Origin: Thermoplasmata archaeon
Lineage (GTDB): Archaea > Thermoplasmatota > Thermoplasmata > Lutacidiplasmatales > UBA184
Assembly (NCBI GenBank): GCA_021792485.1
Contig: JAJYUO010000023.1
Coordinates: 1 to 9,987, forward strand
Length of the DNA stretch: 9,987 nucleotides
Reading direction: 5' to 3'
The notes under the pieces were generated by a model, which searched no databases, was not told where the DNA came from, and saw nothing but the letters and a program-made list of their open reading frames with translations. Position 1 is the first letter of the stretch, and each line of letters begins with the position of its first letter. This document shows, piece by piece, positions 1 through 6,640 of the stretch. The translations under genes were made by a program, and so were the position numbers.

Positions 1-319
1 CGTTGCACACGCCCCCGAGGGTTCTCCCGTCGCGCACGAACGCCTCGAGCTCCGGGCCGATCGCGGATCGGATGCGCGCGGCGAAGATCGCGCCCGCGCG
101 GACGTAGTCTCCCGCGGAGAAGCCGCCGGGGAGGAACGCCGCGGCGTAGTCCAAGAGCCGCCTCCGCTGTTCGCGGGGCACCTCGTAGCTCATGAGCTGC
201 TTGAGGTGCACGATCTCGGGGTTCGCGCCGAGCTCGCGCAGCGCCGTGGCGAGCTCCTCGTCGCAGTTCGTTCCTTCGATCGAAACGATCGCGATCGGGA
301 TCGACCGGCGACGGGCCAC
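1..319 (-). CDS. purQ: Phosphoribosylformylglycinamidine synthase, glutaminase subunit PurQ (partial, C-terminus outside window)
   Basis: PurQ releases ammonia from glutamine for PurL, which converts FGAR to FGAM in the fourth step of purine synthesis in the cytoplasm. About 106 residues are visible. The N-terminal strand leads into EGTNCDEE (about residues 15-22), followed by PGGFSAGDYVRAGAI (about 68-82) and GGVCN at the window edge. That Cys is the expected catalytic nucleophile of class I glutamine amidotransferases; the His and Glu of the triad lie outside. The start is GTG at 319, because the only in-frame codon block upstream ends at a TAA (346-344), which is also the moeA stop. The gap to moeA is 24 bases, so an operon is likely. 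No Shine-Dalgarno sequence is seen. A TTAA lies about 26 bases upstream and may act as a promoter core. Family assignment is secure; only completeness cannot be judged. Confidence 0.95.
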   Translation of the reverse strand, partial: MARRRSIPIAIVSIEGTNCDEELATALRELGANPEIVHLKQLMSYEVPREQRRRLLDYAAAFLPGGFSAGDYVRAGAIFAARIRSAIGPELEAFVRDGRTLGGVCN

Positions 320-340
320 GGACCGACCAACGCGGGAATC

Positions 341-349
341 GGCTTAACG
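341..349 (-). promoter_or_regulatory. TTAA element overlapping the moeA stop, possible promoter core for purQ
   Basis: Read on the minus strand this is CGTTAAGCC. The TAA is the moeA stop codon, and the TTAA centre lies about 26 bases before the purQ GTG. That is the spacing expected between an archaeal TATA-like box and a leaderless start. Similar TTAA elements precede two other genes in the window. The match to a TATA box is weak, so this is only a suggestion. Confidence 0.25.
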
Positions 350-1600
350 ATTGGGCGCGAGGGCCGGATCGCCGAGCGGGGGCAGGAGCCGGTGGACCAC
401 GAGGCGCTCTCCTCGGCGGACGGGCCGATCCCCCGGGGGAAGGATCGCGAACGCGTTGGCGCCGTACAGGCTCGTGATCGCGTGCGAGTCGAAGAACGTG
501 GGATGGCCCCGATCGCCCTGGACGCGCAGCGGGACCACCGTCGCGAGGCCGGGCGTGAGCCGGTCGGCGTCCGACGCGAGCCGGATCGGCTGGTCGATCC
601 AGCCGGGACCGGGAAGGCGGGCGACGCGACGGAGCGCCGGGAGCAAAAGCCAGAAGGCGTTCGAAAGACAGCTCGTGGGATGTCCGGGCATGCCGACGAA
701 CAGGGTCCGGCTCGACCGCGCCGCGAGGGTCGGCTTGCCGGGGCGGACGGCGATCCCGTGGAACAAGAGCCGCCCGAGGCGCGGGAAGACCTGCGGCAGG
801 TAGTCGTGCTCTCCGACGGAGCTGCCCCCGGTGGCGACGACGACATCGCTCGAACGGGCGGCCCGCCGGAGCATCGCCTCGATCCGGACCGGGTTGTCGG
901 CGACCGGGCGCATCGGCCGCGGGATCCCGCCCGCGGCGCGGACGATCGCGCTGAGCGTCGCGTTGTTGCTCTCGTAGATGTGGTTCGGGCGAGGCCGCTC
1001 GCCCGGGGCGAGGAGCTCGTTCCCGTTCGGTACGATCGCGACCACGGGAGCGCGATAGACCCGGATCCGGGCGAATCCCGATGCGGCCAGGCTCCCGAGC
1101 GCCGACGGCCGCAGAAGTTCGCCCTGGCGCACGAGGCGTGCGCCCCGAGCATAGTCGTCGCCGACGTGGGCGACGTACCGTCCCGGGCGGACCGGGTGGT
1201 CGATCCGGATGCGGGGACCGAGCTCTCGCACGCGCTCGAAGATCTCGACGGTGTCGGTTCCTCGAGGGAGCTCCGCTCCGGTGGCGATGGCGACGGCGGA
1301 GCCGCACGGAACGGTGCGGCGGAGGCGACGGTCGGCGAAGAGCTCGGCGACGACCGGCATCTCGACCGGCCGCGAGGGAGATGCGCTTCGCGTGATCGAG
1401 CTCGCGAACGCGTACCCGTCCCACGTCGCGCGCTCGACCGGCGGGACAGGAGCCGGCGCCCGCACGGTCGCCGCGGCGACCCGGCCGACGGCCTCTTCGA
1501 GGGGGATCGATTCGACGAGCTCGATCGGGGCGGCGGCGCGCCATAGGCGGGCGCGGGCCCGTTCGGCCGAGATAAGGTGCCCGAACGGCCGCATCTCCAT
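344..1600 (-). CDS. moeA: Molybdopterin molybdenumtransferase MoeA
   Basis: MoeA inserts molybdate (or tungstate in many archaea) into adenylylated molybdopterin, the last common step of Moco/Wco synthesis. The protein has 418 residues, normal for a MoeA without an extra C-terminal domain. Visible motifs in order are WDGYAF (60-65), GTDTVE (114-119), HVGDDYARG (145-153), IYESN (208-212), TGGSSVGEHD (257-266), RPGKPT (286-291), GMPGHPTSC (303-311) and the domain IV stretch SLYGANAFAILPPG (377-390). In the GMPGHP motif a His sits where most MoeA proteins have Asn (GLPGNP). The ATG start at 1600 lies 6 bases after the upstream kinase stop. A second in-frame ATG two codons later is equally possible. 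No MoaB/MogA or Moco-dependent enzyme is visible nearby, so the choice of Mo or W cannot be read here. Confidence 0.95.
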   Translation of the reverse strand: MEMRPFGHLISAERARARLWRAAAPIELVESIPLEEAVGRVAAATVRAPAPVPPVERATWDGYAFASSITRSASPSRPVEMPVVAELFADRRLRRTVPCGSAVAIATGAELPRGTDTVEIFERVRELGPRIRIDHPVRPGRYVAHVGDDYARGARLVRQGELLRPSALGSLAASGFARIRVYRAPVVAIVPNGNELLAPGERPRPNHIYESNNATLSAIVRAAGGIPRPMRPVADNPVRIEAMLRRAARSSDVVVATGGSSVGEHDYLPQVFPRLGRLLFHGIAVRPGKPTLAARSSRTLFVGMPGHPTSCLSNAFWLLLPALRRVARLPGPGWIDQPIRLASDADRLTPGLATVVPLRVQGDRGHPTFFDSHAITSLYGANAFAILPPGDRPVRRGERLVVHRLLPPLGDPALAPNR

Positions 1601-1606
1601 GATCGT

Positions 1607-2521
1607 CTAGACCGACGAGGGCCCCGCGACGATCGCGGGGACCGACCGCCCCTCGATCCACCGCGCGGCGGCCCGCGTTCCCGCTTCGAGCGCCCCTCGC
1701 AAGGGGAGGCCCTCGAACCAGCCCGCGTAGAAACCGGCCCGGAAGGCGTCGCCGCTGCCGACATAGCTTTGGACGAGCCGGTGCCCCGCTGCCGGTACCT
1801 CCACCGTCTCCGTGCGTGAGTAGGCCCGAGCGCCCCTACGGCCGCGCGTCTCGACCACGAGCGGGACGAATTCGAGCAGGTCCGAACTCCGGTGGAGCTT
1901 CAGCACCTCGACCGCGCGCGCAATCTCGTGCCTATTCCCGAAGAGAATCTCCGACATCCGGAGCAGGCGCCGTAGGGCACCGCCGTCCCACCGGTAGTGG
2001 ATCTCCTGAGCAGGGTCCGCGGCGACGCGGGCTCCTCGCTGACGGGCGTCCTCCGCGAGCGCGATCTGCCAGCGGGGCCCACCCGTCGTCACGTGGACCC
2101 ACGAGTAGCCGGCGGCCCCGCGATCGCGGGCCCGAGGGCCGTCCGGGGGCTCGTCGGCCATCGATCCTTGTTCGATCAACGTTCGCTGCTGGTGCCGATT
2201 GTCGACCGTGATGTAGCAGGTAGGGGTGAGCTCGTTCCGGACCATCTCGACCCCCCGGGTGTCGACGTGCGAGGCCCGCAGCGCGCGCAAGAACTCCCGG
2301 GGAAAGTCGCCCCCGATGCGGGCGCGCAGCCCGGTCCGGATCCCGTAGCTCGCCGCGACCCGGGCGATGTTCGCCGCGGTCCCGCCGAGGACCCGGCGCT
2401 CCGAGAGGATCGGCTCGGTGCGGTCCGGCCCGGGGAACCGCCGGACGTAGAGGAAGTGGTCGACGTTGACGTGACCCGAAACGAGGAGGGCGCCGCGGTC
2501 GGCGGCGGTCGTGTCCTTCAC
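1607..2521 (-). CDS. PfkB-family carbohydrate/nucleoside kinase
   Basis: An ATP-dependent kinase of the ribokinase/PfkB superfamily; the substrate is unknown. With the GTG start at 2521 it has 304 residues, typical of the family. Motifs are the N-terminal SGHVNVDHFLYV (15-26), substrate-binding LGGTAANIARV (45-55), GNRHE (195-199, matching the NxxE Mg/phosphate motif) and the C-terminal signature YVGSGDAFRAGFYAG (253-267) with catalytic Asp258. The overall pattern (FPGPDRTEP after the first strand, GGTAANIA) resembles archaeal nucleoside kinases of the MJ0406 type more than KDG kinases, but this is from memory of the family. An ATG at 2599 would add 26 residues (MDLPGEPG...) of low-complexity sequence and would run into the divergent amidohydrolase start at 2598. 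The GTG is preferred because homology begins just after it and an AT-richer patch lies about 26 bases upstream. It is followed after 6 bases by moeA. Confidence 0.88.
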   Translation of the reverse strand: MKDTTAADRGALLVSGHVNVDHFLYVRRFPGPDRTEPILSERRVLGGTAANIARVAASYGIRTGLRARIGGDFPREFLRALRASHVDTRGVEMVRNELTPTCYITVDNRHQQRTLIEQGSMADEPPDGPRARDRGAAGYSWVHVTTGGPRWQIALAEDARQRGARVAADPAQEIHYRWDGGALRRLLRMSEILFGNRHEIARAVEVLKLHRSSDLLEFVPLVVETRGRRGARAYSRTETVEVPAAGHRLVQSYVGSGDAFRAGFYAGWFEGLPLRGALEAGTRAAARWIEGRSVPAIVAGPSSV

Positions 2522-2544
2522 ACCCTGGGCGAGGGCGCCGGCGA

Positions 2545-2551
2545 CAATACC
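2545..2551 (-). promoter_or_regulatory. Weak TATA-like patch for the PfkB kinase
   Basis: On the minus strand this reads GGTATTG, centred about 26 bases before the GTG at 2521. It is one of the few AT-richer spots in the divergent region 2522-2597. The position fits a leaderless archaeal promoter, but the match is weak and it is offered mainly as support for the shorter kinase start. Confidence 0.2.
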
Positions 2552-2565
2552 CTTACTCGGGGCGG

Positions 2566-2575
2566 CGTTAAGGCC
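2566..2575 (+). promoter_or_regulatory. CGTTAAGGCC element, possible promoter core for the amidohydrolase-glyS operon
   Basis: The TTAA centre lies about 28 bases before the amidohydrolase ATG, the usual TATA-to-start spacing of leaderless archaeal transcripts. The ten bases are the exact reverse complement of those at 5226-5235, just before the methyltransferase. If the transcript is leaderless, the GGGAGGT just before the ATG would not be used as a ribosome site; its spacing of about two bases is too short anyway. Confidence 0.3.
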
Positions 2576-2583
2576 CCCCGGTT

Positions 2584-2593
2584 CTCCCGGGAG
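2584..2593. repeat. Perfect palindrome CTCCCGGGAG before the amidohydrolase start
   Basis: Ten bases read the same on both strands and lie between the divergent starts at 2521 and 2598. The palindrome contains most of the GGGAGGT that resembles a Shine-Dalgarno sequence, so in RNA it could pair with itself. Short GC palindromes are common in DNA of this composition, so a role as operator or RNA switch is uncertain. Confidence 0.25.
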
Positions 2594-2597
2594 GTCC

Positions 2598-3713
2598 ATG
2601 CTGGTCGAAGGGGCGATCTTGGACGCCGACGGAGCTCGCCCGAGCTACGTGCGGATCGAGCACGGGATCGTGGTCGAGACCGGGACAATCGGCACGGAGT
2701 CCACCCGGGGAAAGGAGCGCAAGATTCACGGGATCGTTACGCCGTCCCCGATCAACGGCCACACGCATCTGGGCGACGCGGTCTCGACGCGCGAGCCCCC
2801 GAACGTCTCCTTCTCGGAGCTCGTCGCGCCGCCCTCCGGCTACAAGTTCCGCCTTCTTGCGGAAGCGAAGCCCGCGGAAAAGCGGCGCGCCATGCGCGCC
2901 GCGTTGCACCGCATGCGCCAGGAGGGGATCGCCGTGACGGTCGATTTCCGAGAGGAGGGCGAGACCGGGGTCCGGGAACTCCGTCGCGCGGCCGAAGGCG
3001 CCGGGGTTCGAGCGGTGATCCTCGGCCGACCCGTCGGCCAGCCGCGCGAGAGCGCGGAGATCGAGCGGATCCTCGAGGTCGCCGATGGGATCGGGCTCAG
3101 TTCGTGCCGCGAGGAGTCGGCCGACGTACGGCATGAGGTCGCTGCGGTCTGCCGGGCCCGGCGGAAGTTCTACGCCCTCCACGCCAGCGAAGAGGTGCGC
3201 GAGCCCCCCGAGGTCTATCTGGATCCTCGTCCGGACCTCGTCGTCCATCTCACGTGGGCCGAGCCGTCGGATCTCGAGCAGGTCCGCGACGCCGGCACGA
3301 GCATCGCGGTCTGCCCACGGTCGAACGCCCTGTTCGGACGCCGCCCGCTGCTCGGAGCGATGGAGAGGGCCGGCAACCGGGTCCTCCTCGGCACCGACAA
3401 CGCGATGCTCCAATCCCCCTCGATCTGGCGGGAGCTCGAGTTCGCGTACGTGACGAGCCGCCTCTTCCGGGATCCGGCAAGCGCCATGTTCCTCGCCCGC
3501 GCGGCGCTGGTCGAGCCATGGCGCTGGCTCGGCGAGGAAGAGCGGAGCCACCTGGTCGCCGGGGGACCGGCGGTCCCGCTTGTCTTCCGGCTTCCGCCGG
3601 AAGATCCGGCCTACCAGATCGTGACGCGGGCGGCGGAGTACCTAATGGTCCCGACGGCTAGCCGGGCGGCGCCGACCGCCGAGTCGGAGAGAGCGGGAGG
3701 GATCGACGAGTGA
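2598..3713 (+). CDS. Amidohydrolase (COG0402-like, cytosine deaminase/chlorohydrolase relative)
   Basis: A metal-dependent hydrolase of the amidohydrolase superfamily, probably cytosolic, 371 residues. All expected metal ligands are visible: HTH (H55 and H57 in the stretch GHTHLGDA), H195 in LHASEE, H217 in VVHLTW and D267 in LGTDNAM. Glu198 is in the place of the proton-shuttle Glu of deaminases of this group. The CPRSN (239-243) and GRRPLL (247-252) segment matches the SNxxL region of COG0402 deaminases. The substrate is not evident; members act on cytosine, guanine, adenosine, SAH/MTA or triazines. The divergent kinase looks nucleoside-kinase-like, which could hint at nucleoside or base salvage, but this is inference. 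The ATG at 2598 fits where homology begins; an upstream GTG at 2511 lies inside the divergent kinase coding region. The stop overlaps the glyS start (GTGA, 3710-3713), so translation is probably coupled. The last 20 residues are low-complexity. Confidence 0.9.
   Translation: MLVEGAILDADGARPSYVRIEHGIVVETGTIGTESTRGKERKIHGIVTPSPINGHTHLGDAVSTREPPNVSFSELVAPPSGYKFRLLAEAKPAEKRRAMRAALHRMRQEGIAVTVDFREEGETGVRELRRAAEGAGVRAVILGRPVGQPRESAEIERILEVADGIGLSSCREESADVRHEVAAVCRARRKFYALHASEEVREPPEVYLDPRPDLVVHLTWAEPSDLEQVRDAGTSIAVCPRSNALFGRRPLLGAMERAGNRVLLGTDNAMLQSPSIWRELEFAYVTSRLFRDPASAMFLARAALVEPWRWLGEEERSHLVAGGPAVPLVFRLPPEDPAYQIVTRAAEYLMVPTASRAAPTAESERAGGIDE
3695..3701 (+). promoter_or_regulatory. Shine-Dalgarno sequence GGGAGGG for glyS
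   Basis: A purine-rich GGGAGGG lies 8 bases before the GTG at 3710, inside the end of the amidohydrolase gene. It is one of the few well-placed ribosome sites in the window. It supports the GTG start for glyS, as expected for an internal operon gene that cannot be leaderless. Confidence 0.6.
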
Positions 3714-5233
3714 AGAGCGACGAGCTGTACGCCCTCCTGCGGCGCCGCGGCATCCTGTGGCCGACGGCGGAGCTGTACGGCGGCGCCCAAGGCCTCTACG
3801 ACTACGGCCCCCTCGGCACCGCGCTCAAGCGTCGCATCGAAGAGGCGTGGACCGCGTGGTTCGTCGGTCTCTCGGAGGATTACTACCGGATTGAAGGCGC
3901 AGAGATCCTCCCCGAGGCGGTCGTCCGCGCTTCGGGTCACTTGGAGAACTTCACCGATCCCGAAGTCACCTGTGCGTCGTGCCATACGGCGTTCCGAGCC
4001 GACACCGTGCTGGAGAAGATCCGGCCGGAAGGGATCGACGGGTTGACGCCGACGCAGATCGGCGATCTCGTCGTCGCGCACAAGATCGCCTGCCCCAAGT
4101 GCGGCGCGTCCGCGCTCAGCGTGCCGAGGGCGTTCAACTTGATGTTCGGGCTCGACTTCGGGGTCACCGGCCGGGAGCGGGCGTACCTCCGGCCCGAGAC
4201 CGCGCAGTCGAGCTACCTCGCCTTCCCGCGCATGTGGGAGGTCGGGCGCAAGGCGCTCCCCCTCGGCGTCGCCCTCATCGGACGCGCGTACCGGAACGAG
4301 ATCGCGCCGCGCCAGCTCCTGTTCCGGATGCGGGCGTTCACCCAGGCCGAGCTCCAGATCTTCTTCGATCCGGCGCATTTTCCGGTCCCGATCGATGAAG
4401 TGGCGGAGGAAACGTTGCCGATGCTGCGGGTCGCCCGTCGGGCCCGGGGCGAGGAGGCCCCGGAGTGGATCCGCGTCGCGGAGCTCCGTTCGGAGGCGCT
4501 GCCGGACTTCTACCTCTACCACCTCGCCCACACGTATCGCTTCTACCGCGACGTGCTGGGCATCCCGAAGGAGCGCATCCGCCTCTTCGAGAAGTCGGAC
4601 TCCGAGCGCGCGTTCTATAACCGGATCCAGTACGACGTCGAGGTCCACCTCGAGAGCCTCGCCGGCTACAAGGAGCTCGGCGCGGTGCACTACCGAGGGG
4701 ACTACGACCTCACGCGGCACGGCGAGGGATCGGGGAAGGACCTATCGGTCCTGACCGGCGACGGGCGTCGCATCGTCCCGCATGTCCTCGAGCTCACCTT
4801 CGGCGTCGACCGGAATCTCTGGGCCCAGGCCGACGTCCACCTCGGCAAGGACGGCGAGCGGACGCTGTGGAGGCTGCCCCCCGCGCTCGCTCCCGTTCAG
4901 GTCGGGGTGTTTCCGCTGCTGAAGAAGGAGCATGGGAGCTACGCGCGTGGGCTGACGCGCGAACTCCTCGCCCAGGGCATCGTCGCCGAGTACGATGAGG
5001 CCGGCGGGATCGGGAAACGGTACGCGCGCATGGACGAGGCCGGGGTGCCCTTCTGCGTGACGGTCGACGGGGAGACGGTCTCCCCGGATTCGCCGCATCG
5101 CGACACCGTCACCCTGCGCGACCGCGACTCGCGCTCGCAGGATCGCGTGCCGCGCGCGGAGATCGCGGCCCGGATTTCGAGCGCGACGCGATTCCCCCGG
5201 CCCGGCGGAGGAAGACGGGCGACGGGGCCTTAA
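3710..5233 (+). CDS. glyS: Glycyl-tRNA synthetase (class II, alpha2 type)
   Basis: Charges tRNA-Gly with glycine for translation. The protein has 507 residues, on the short side for archaeal enzymes. Motif order is YGGAQGLYDYGPLG (23-36), a zinc site with Cys88/Cys91 and Cys128/Cys131, RPETAQ (161-166), motif 2 as AYRNEIAPRQLLFRMRAFTQ (193-212), motif 3 around FGVDRN (364-369), and a C-terminal anticodon-binding domain from about 395 to 490. Two normally strict spots differ: RPETAQG-I is RPETAQSS here, and the usual EPS before motif 3 is ELT (361-363), in the region that contacts glycine in known structures. The last 15 residues form an arginine/glycine-rich tail. The GTG start overlaps the amidohydrolase stop and has a good Shine-Dalgarno sequence. 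Identity is secure; the effect of the substitutions is unknown. Confidence 0.96.
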   Translation: MKSDELYALLRRRGILWPTAELYGGAQGLYDYGPLGTALKRRIEEAWTAWFVGLSEDYYRIEGAEILPEAVVRASGHLENFTDPEVTCASCHTAFRADTVLEKIRPEGIDGLTPTQIGDLVVAHKIACPKCGASALSVPRAFNLMFGLDFGVTGRERAYLRPETAQSSYLAFPRMWEVGRKALPLGVALIGRAYRNEIAPRQLLFRMRAFTQAELQIFFDPAHFPVPIDEVAEETLPMLRVARRARGEEAPEWIRVAELRSEALPDFYLYHLAHTYRFYRDVLGIPKERIRLFEKSDSERAFYNRIQYDVEVHLESLAGYKELGAVHYRGDYDLTRHGEGSGKDLSVLTGDGRRIVPHVLELTFGVDRNLWAQADVHLGKDGERTLWRLPPALAPVQVGVFPLLKKEHGSYARGLTRELLAQGIVAEYDEAGGIGKRYARMDEAGVPFCVTVDGETVSPDSPHRDTVTLRDRDSRSQDRVPRAEIAARISSATRFPRPGGGRRATGP

Positions 5234-5235
5234 CG
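5226..5235 (+). promoter_or_regulatory. GGCCTTAACG element at the glyS stop, possible promoter core for the methyltransferase
   Basis: The glyS stop TAA is part of a TTAA whose centre lies about 25 bases before the ATG at 5256. The ten bases are the exact reverse complement of the element at 2566-2575. Spacing fits a leaderless promoter and no Shine-Dalgarno sequence is seen for the methyltransferase. The match to a TATA box is weak. Confidence 0.27.
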
Positions 5236-5255
5236 AGCGGGCCGTTGCCGCCACC

Positions 5256-5935
5256 ATGGCGACGGTGCCGGAGCCGGCCTGGGTCGAGTTCGACGAGTAC
5301 ACCGTGTCCCGGATGATCCCCCCGACGCCGCGCTCTCCTCCGCGCTCCGCGCGAGCCGGGAGGCGAACCTTCCTTCGATCGAGGTGAGCCCGGTCCAGGG
5401 CCAGCTGCTCCGCATCTTGGCCGGGTCAGTCCGTGCGAACCGGATCCTCGAGATCGGCACCCTGGGCGGGTACAGCACGATCTGGCTCGCTCGAGCGCTC
5501 CCCCCGGGGGGCCGGATCGTCAGCCTCGAGATCGATCCCCGGCATCGGGACGTCGCCCAATCGAACCTCGAGCGGGCCGGGCTCGCGGACCGCGTCGAGA
5601 TCCGCCCGGGGCCCGCCGCCGATACCCTTCGGGCGATGGTCGCCGGCAAAGAGCCCCCGTTCGACTTCGTCTTCCTCGACGCCAACAAGGACTCCTACGC
5701 GGAGTACCTTGACCTCGCGCTGCGCCTCGTGCGCCCCGGCGCCGTGATCGTCGCCGACAACGTGGTCCGGGGCGGGATCGTCGCCGACCCCCGCACCACC
5801 GACCCCCTTGCCCTCGGGATTCGCCGGATGAACGACCGCATCGCATCCGATCCCCGGCTGACGGCCACGACGATCCAGACGGTGGGAGTCAAGGGATACG
5901 ACGGGTTCACGATCGTGCGGGTGGACGCGCCGTAA
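5256..5935 (+). CDS. Family-3 O-methyltransferase (caffeoyl-CoA/catechol type), frame broken by one missing base
   Basis: A SAM-dependent O-methyltransferase of the class that uses a divalent metal and methylates catechol-like groups; the substrate is unknown. The SAM motif EIGTLGGYSTIW, the acidic SLEIDP, FLDANKD and VADNVVRGG are all present. The open frame from GTG 5384 gives only 183 residues and lacks the N-terminal helices. That part is readable upstream: ATG 5256 encodes MATVPEPAWVEF...SRMIPP, then the frame must change at the C run 5318-5323, after which DAALSSALRASREANLPSIE leads straight into VSPVQGQLL. With one extra C the protein would be 226 residues, the normal family length. 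As given, the first frame stops at TGA 5385-5387 after 43 residues. This may be a sequencing/assembly error in a homopolymer, a real mutation, or a -1 slip on CCC. If translation starts at 5384, the short form may lack activity. Confidence 0.85.
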
Positions 5936-6016
5936 CGATCCCGGACGGGCGCGCTCCCGGCGCGGCCCGCGCGCGGTCACAAGGACTATATCGAGGCGGA
6001 GCCGTCGCACCGCACG
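5936..6016 (+). promoter_or_regulatory. Promoter region of the coiled-coil/UPF0200 operon with TATA box at 5986-5991
   Basis: This 81-base gap is GC-rich except for CTATAT at 5986-5991, whose centre lies about 28 bases before the ATG at 6017. There is no Shine-Dalgarno sequence, so a leaderless or near-leaderless transcript is expected. No T-run that could end the upstream operon is seen. Confidence 0.6.
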
Positions 6017-6640
6017 ATGGGGGCCGGGGGAGGTGCGCCGTCATCCCGCGCCGACGCGGAGGAGGCGAACGCCCTCACGGTCCAGCGCCAGACCCGCTGG
6101 GCGGGGCAAGAGTACGCGGACATGACCAAGCTCCGCGAGCTATCGGCTCACCATGCCCATCGGGCCGCCCGCGCGGAGGCGCGCGCGGCGCACCTGATGC
6201 TTCGGGTCGACAAACTGCGGCACGCGGCGACCGCGCTCCGGGAAAAGGGGACCCTCGTGCGCTCGGACGTGCCGACGTTGGAGCAGGGAATCTCCCAGTT
6301 GAACGCTCAAATCAACGAAGCGGCCAAGCAGGCCCGCCCCGGCGTCGCTCCGACGAGCGATATCACGAAGCTCCAGATCCAGGCCCGCCGGCTCCAGCAG
6401 AAGGTGGCCGACAAGGAGCGACGGGCGGCCTCGCTCGAGCTGCGGGCGGCGCGGCACACGCAGAAGGCCTCCGAGATCAAGGTCCGGGCCGACAAGTTCC
6501 TCGAGCTCGCGCGCGTGCACGAGCAGGAATCCCAGGTCTATCGACAGCGCGCCGACCAGCTCCAGATGGCGGCCGACGGACGGCTCGCGGCCGCCCCCGA
6601 GTCCCGCGGAGCCCCGCCGCCTCCCGATCCTTCCCAATGA
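6017..6640 (+). CDS. Alpha-helical coiled-coil protein of unknown function
   Basis: I do not recognise a family. The 207 residues are rich in Ala, Arg, Gln, Lys and Glu and are almost wholly predicted helix. A first helical part runs from about 12 to 107. A break at 108-115 (PGVAPTSD) is followed by a second helix from about 115 to 192, then a proline-rich tail (APPPPDP) at the end. The second helix has a 21-residue pseudo-repeat: R136-A, R157-A-D and R178-A-D begin similar blocks, which is three heptads each. There is no signal peptide, membrane segment or Cys, and only one Trp. An antiparallel hairpin or rod-like oligomer is likely; this is inference. It has its own TATA promoter, and its stop overlaps the next start (ATGA, 6637-6640), so it is made together with the UPF0200 protein and may work with it. 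Confidence 0.8.
   Translation: MGAGGGAPSSRADAEEANALTVQRQTRWAGQEYADMTKLRELSAHHAHRAARAEARAAHLMLRVDKLRHAATALREKGTLVRSDVPTLEQGISQLNAQINEAAKQARPGVAPTSDITKLQIQARRLQQKVADKERRAASLELRAARHTQKASEIKVRADKFLELARVHEQESQVYRQRADQLQMAADGRLAAAPESRGAPPPPDPSQ

Noticed and set aside
190..1764. Long open frames on both strands across moeA (190-1764 minus, 206-1546 plus)
   Set aside because: They are Arg/Ser/Pro-rich low-complexity shadows in high-G+C DNA. MoeA is unmistakable in the third frame.
1997..3136. A 379-codon plus-strand frame across the kinase and amidohydrolase
   Set aside because: It runs antisense to the PfkB kinase and out of frame with the amidohydrolase; both of those have clear family motifs.
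5246..5259. A perfect vertebrate Kozak sequence GCCGCCACCATGG at the methyltransferase start
   Set aside because: The genes around it are archaeal. In GC-rich DNA this match can arise by chance, and there is no sign of vector or eukaryotic sequence nearby.
5936..5985. GC-rich inverted stretches after the methyltransferase as a hairpin terminator
   Set aside because: There is no T-run after them, and runs of CG-rich self-pairing sequence are expected from base composition.
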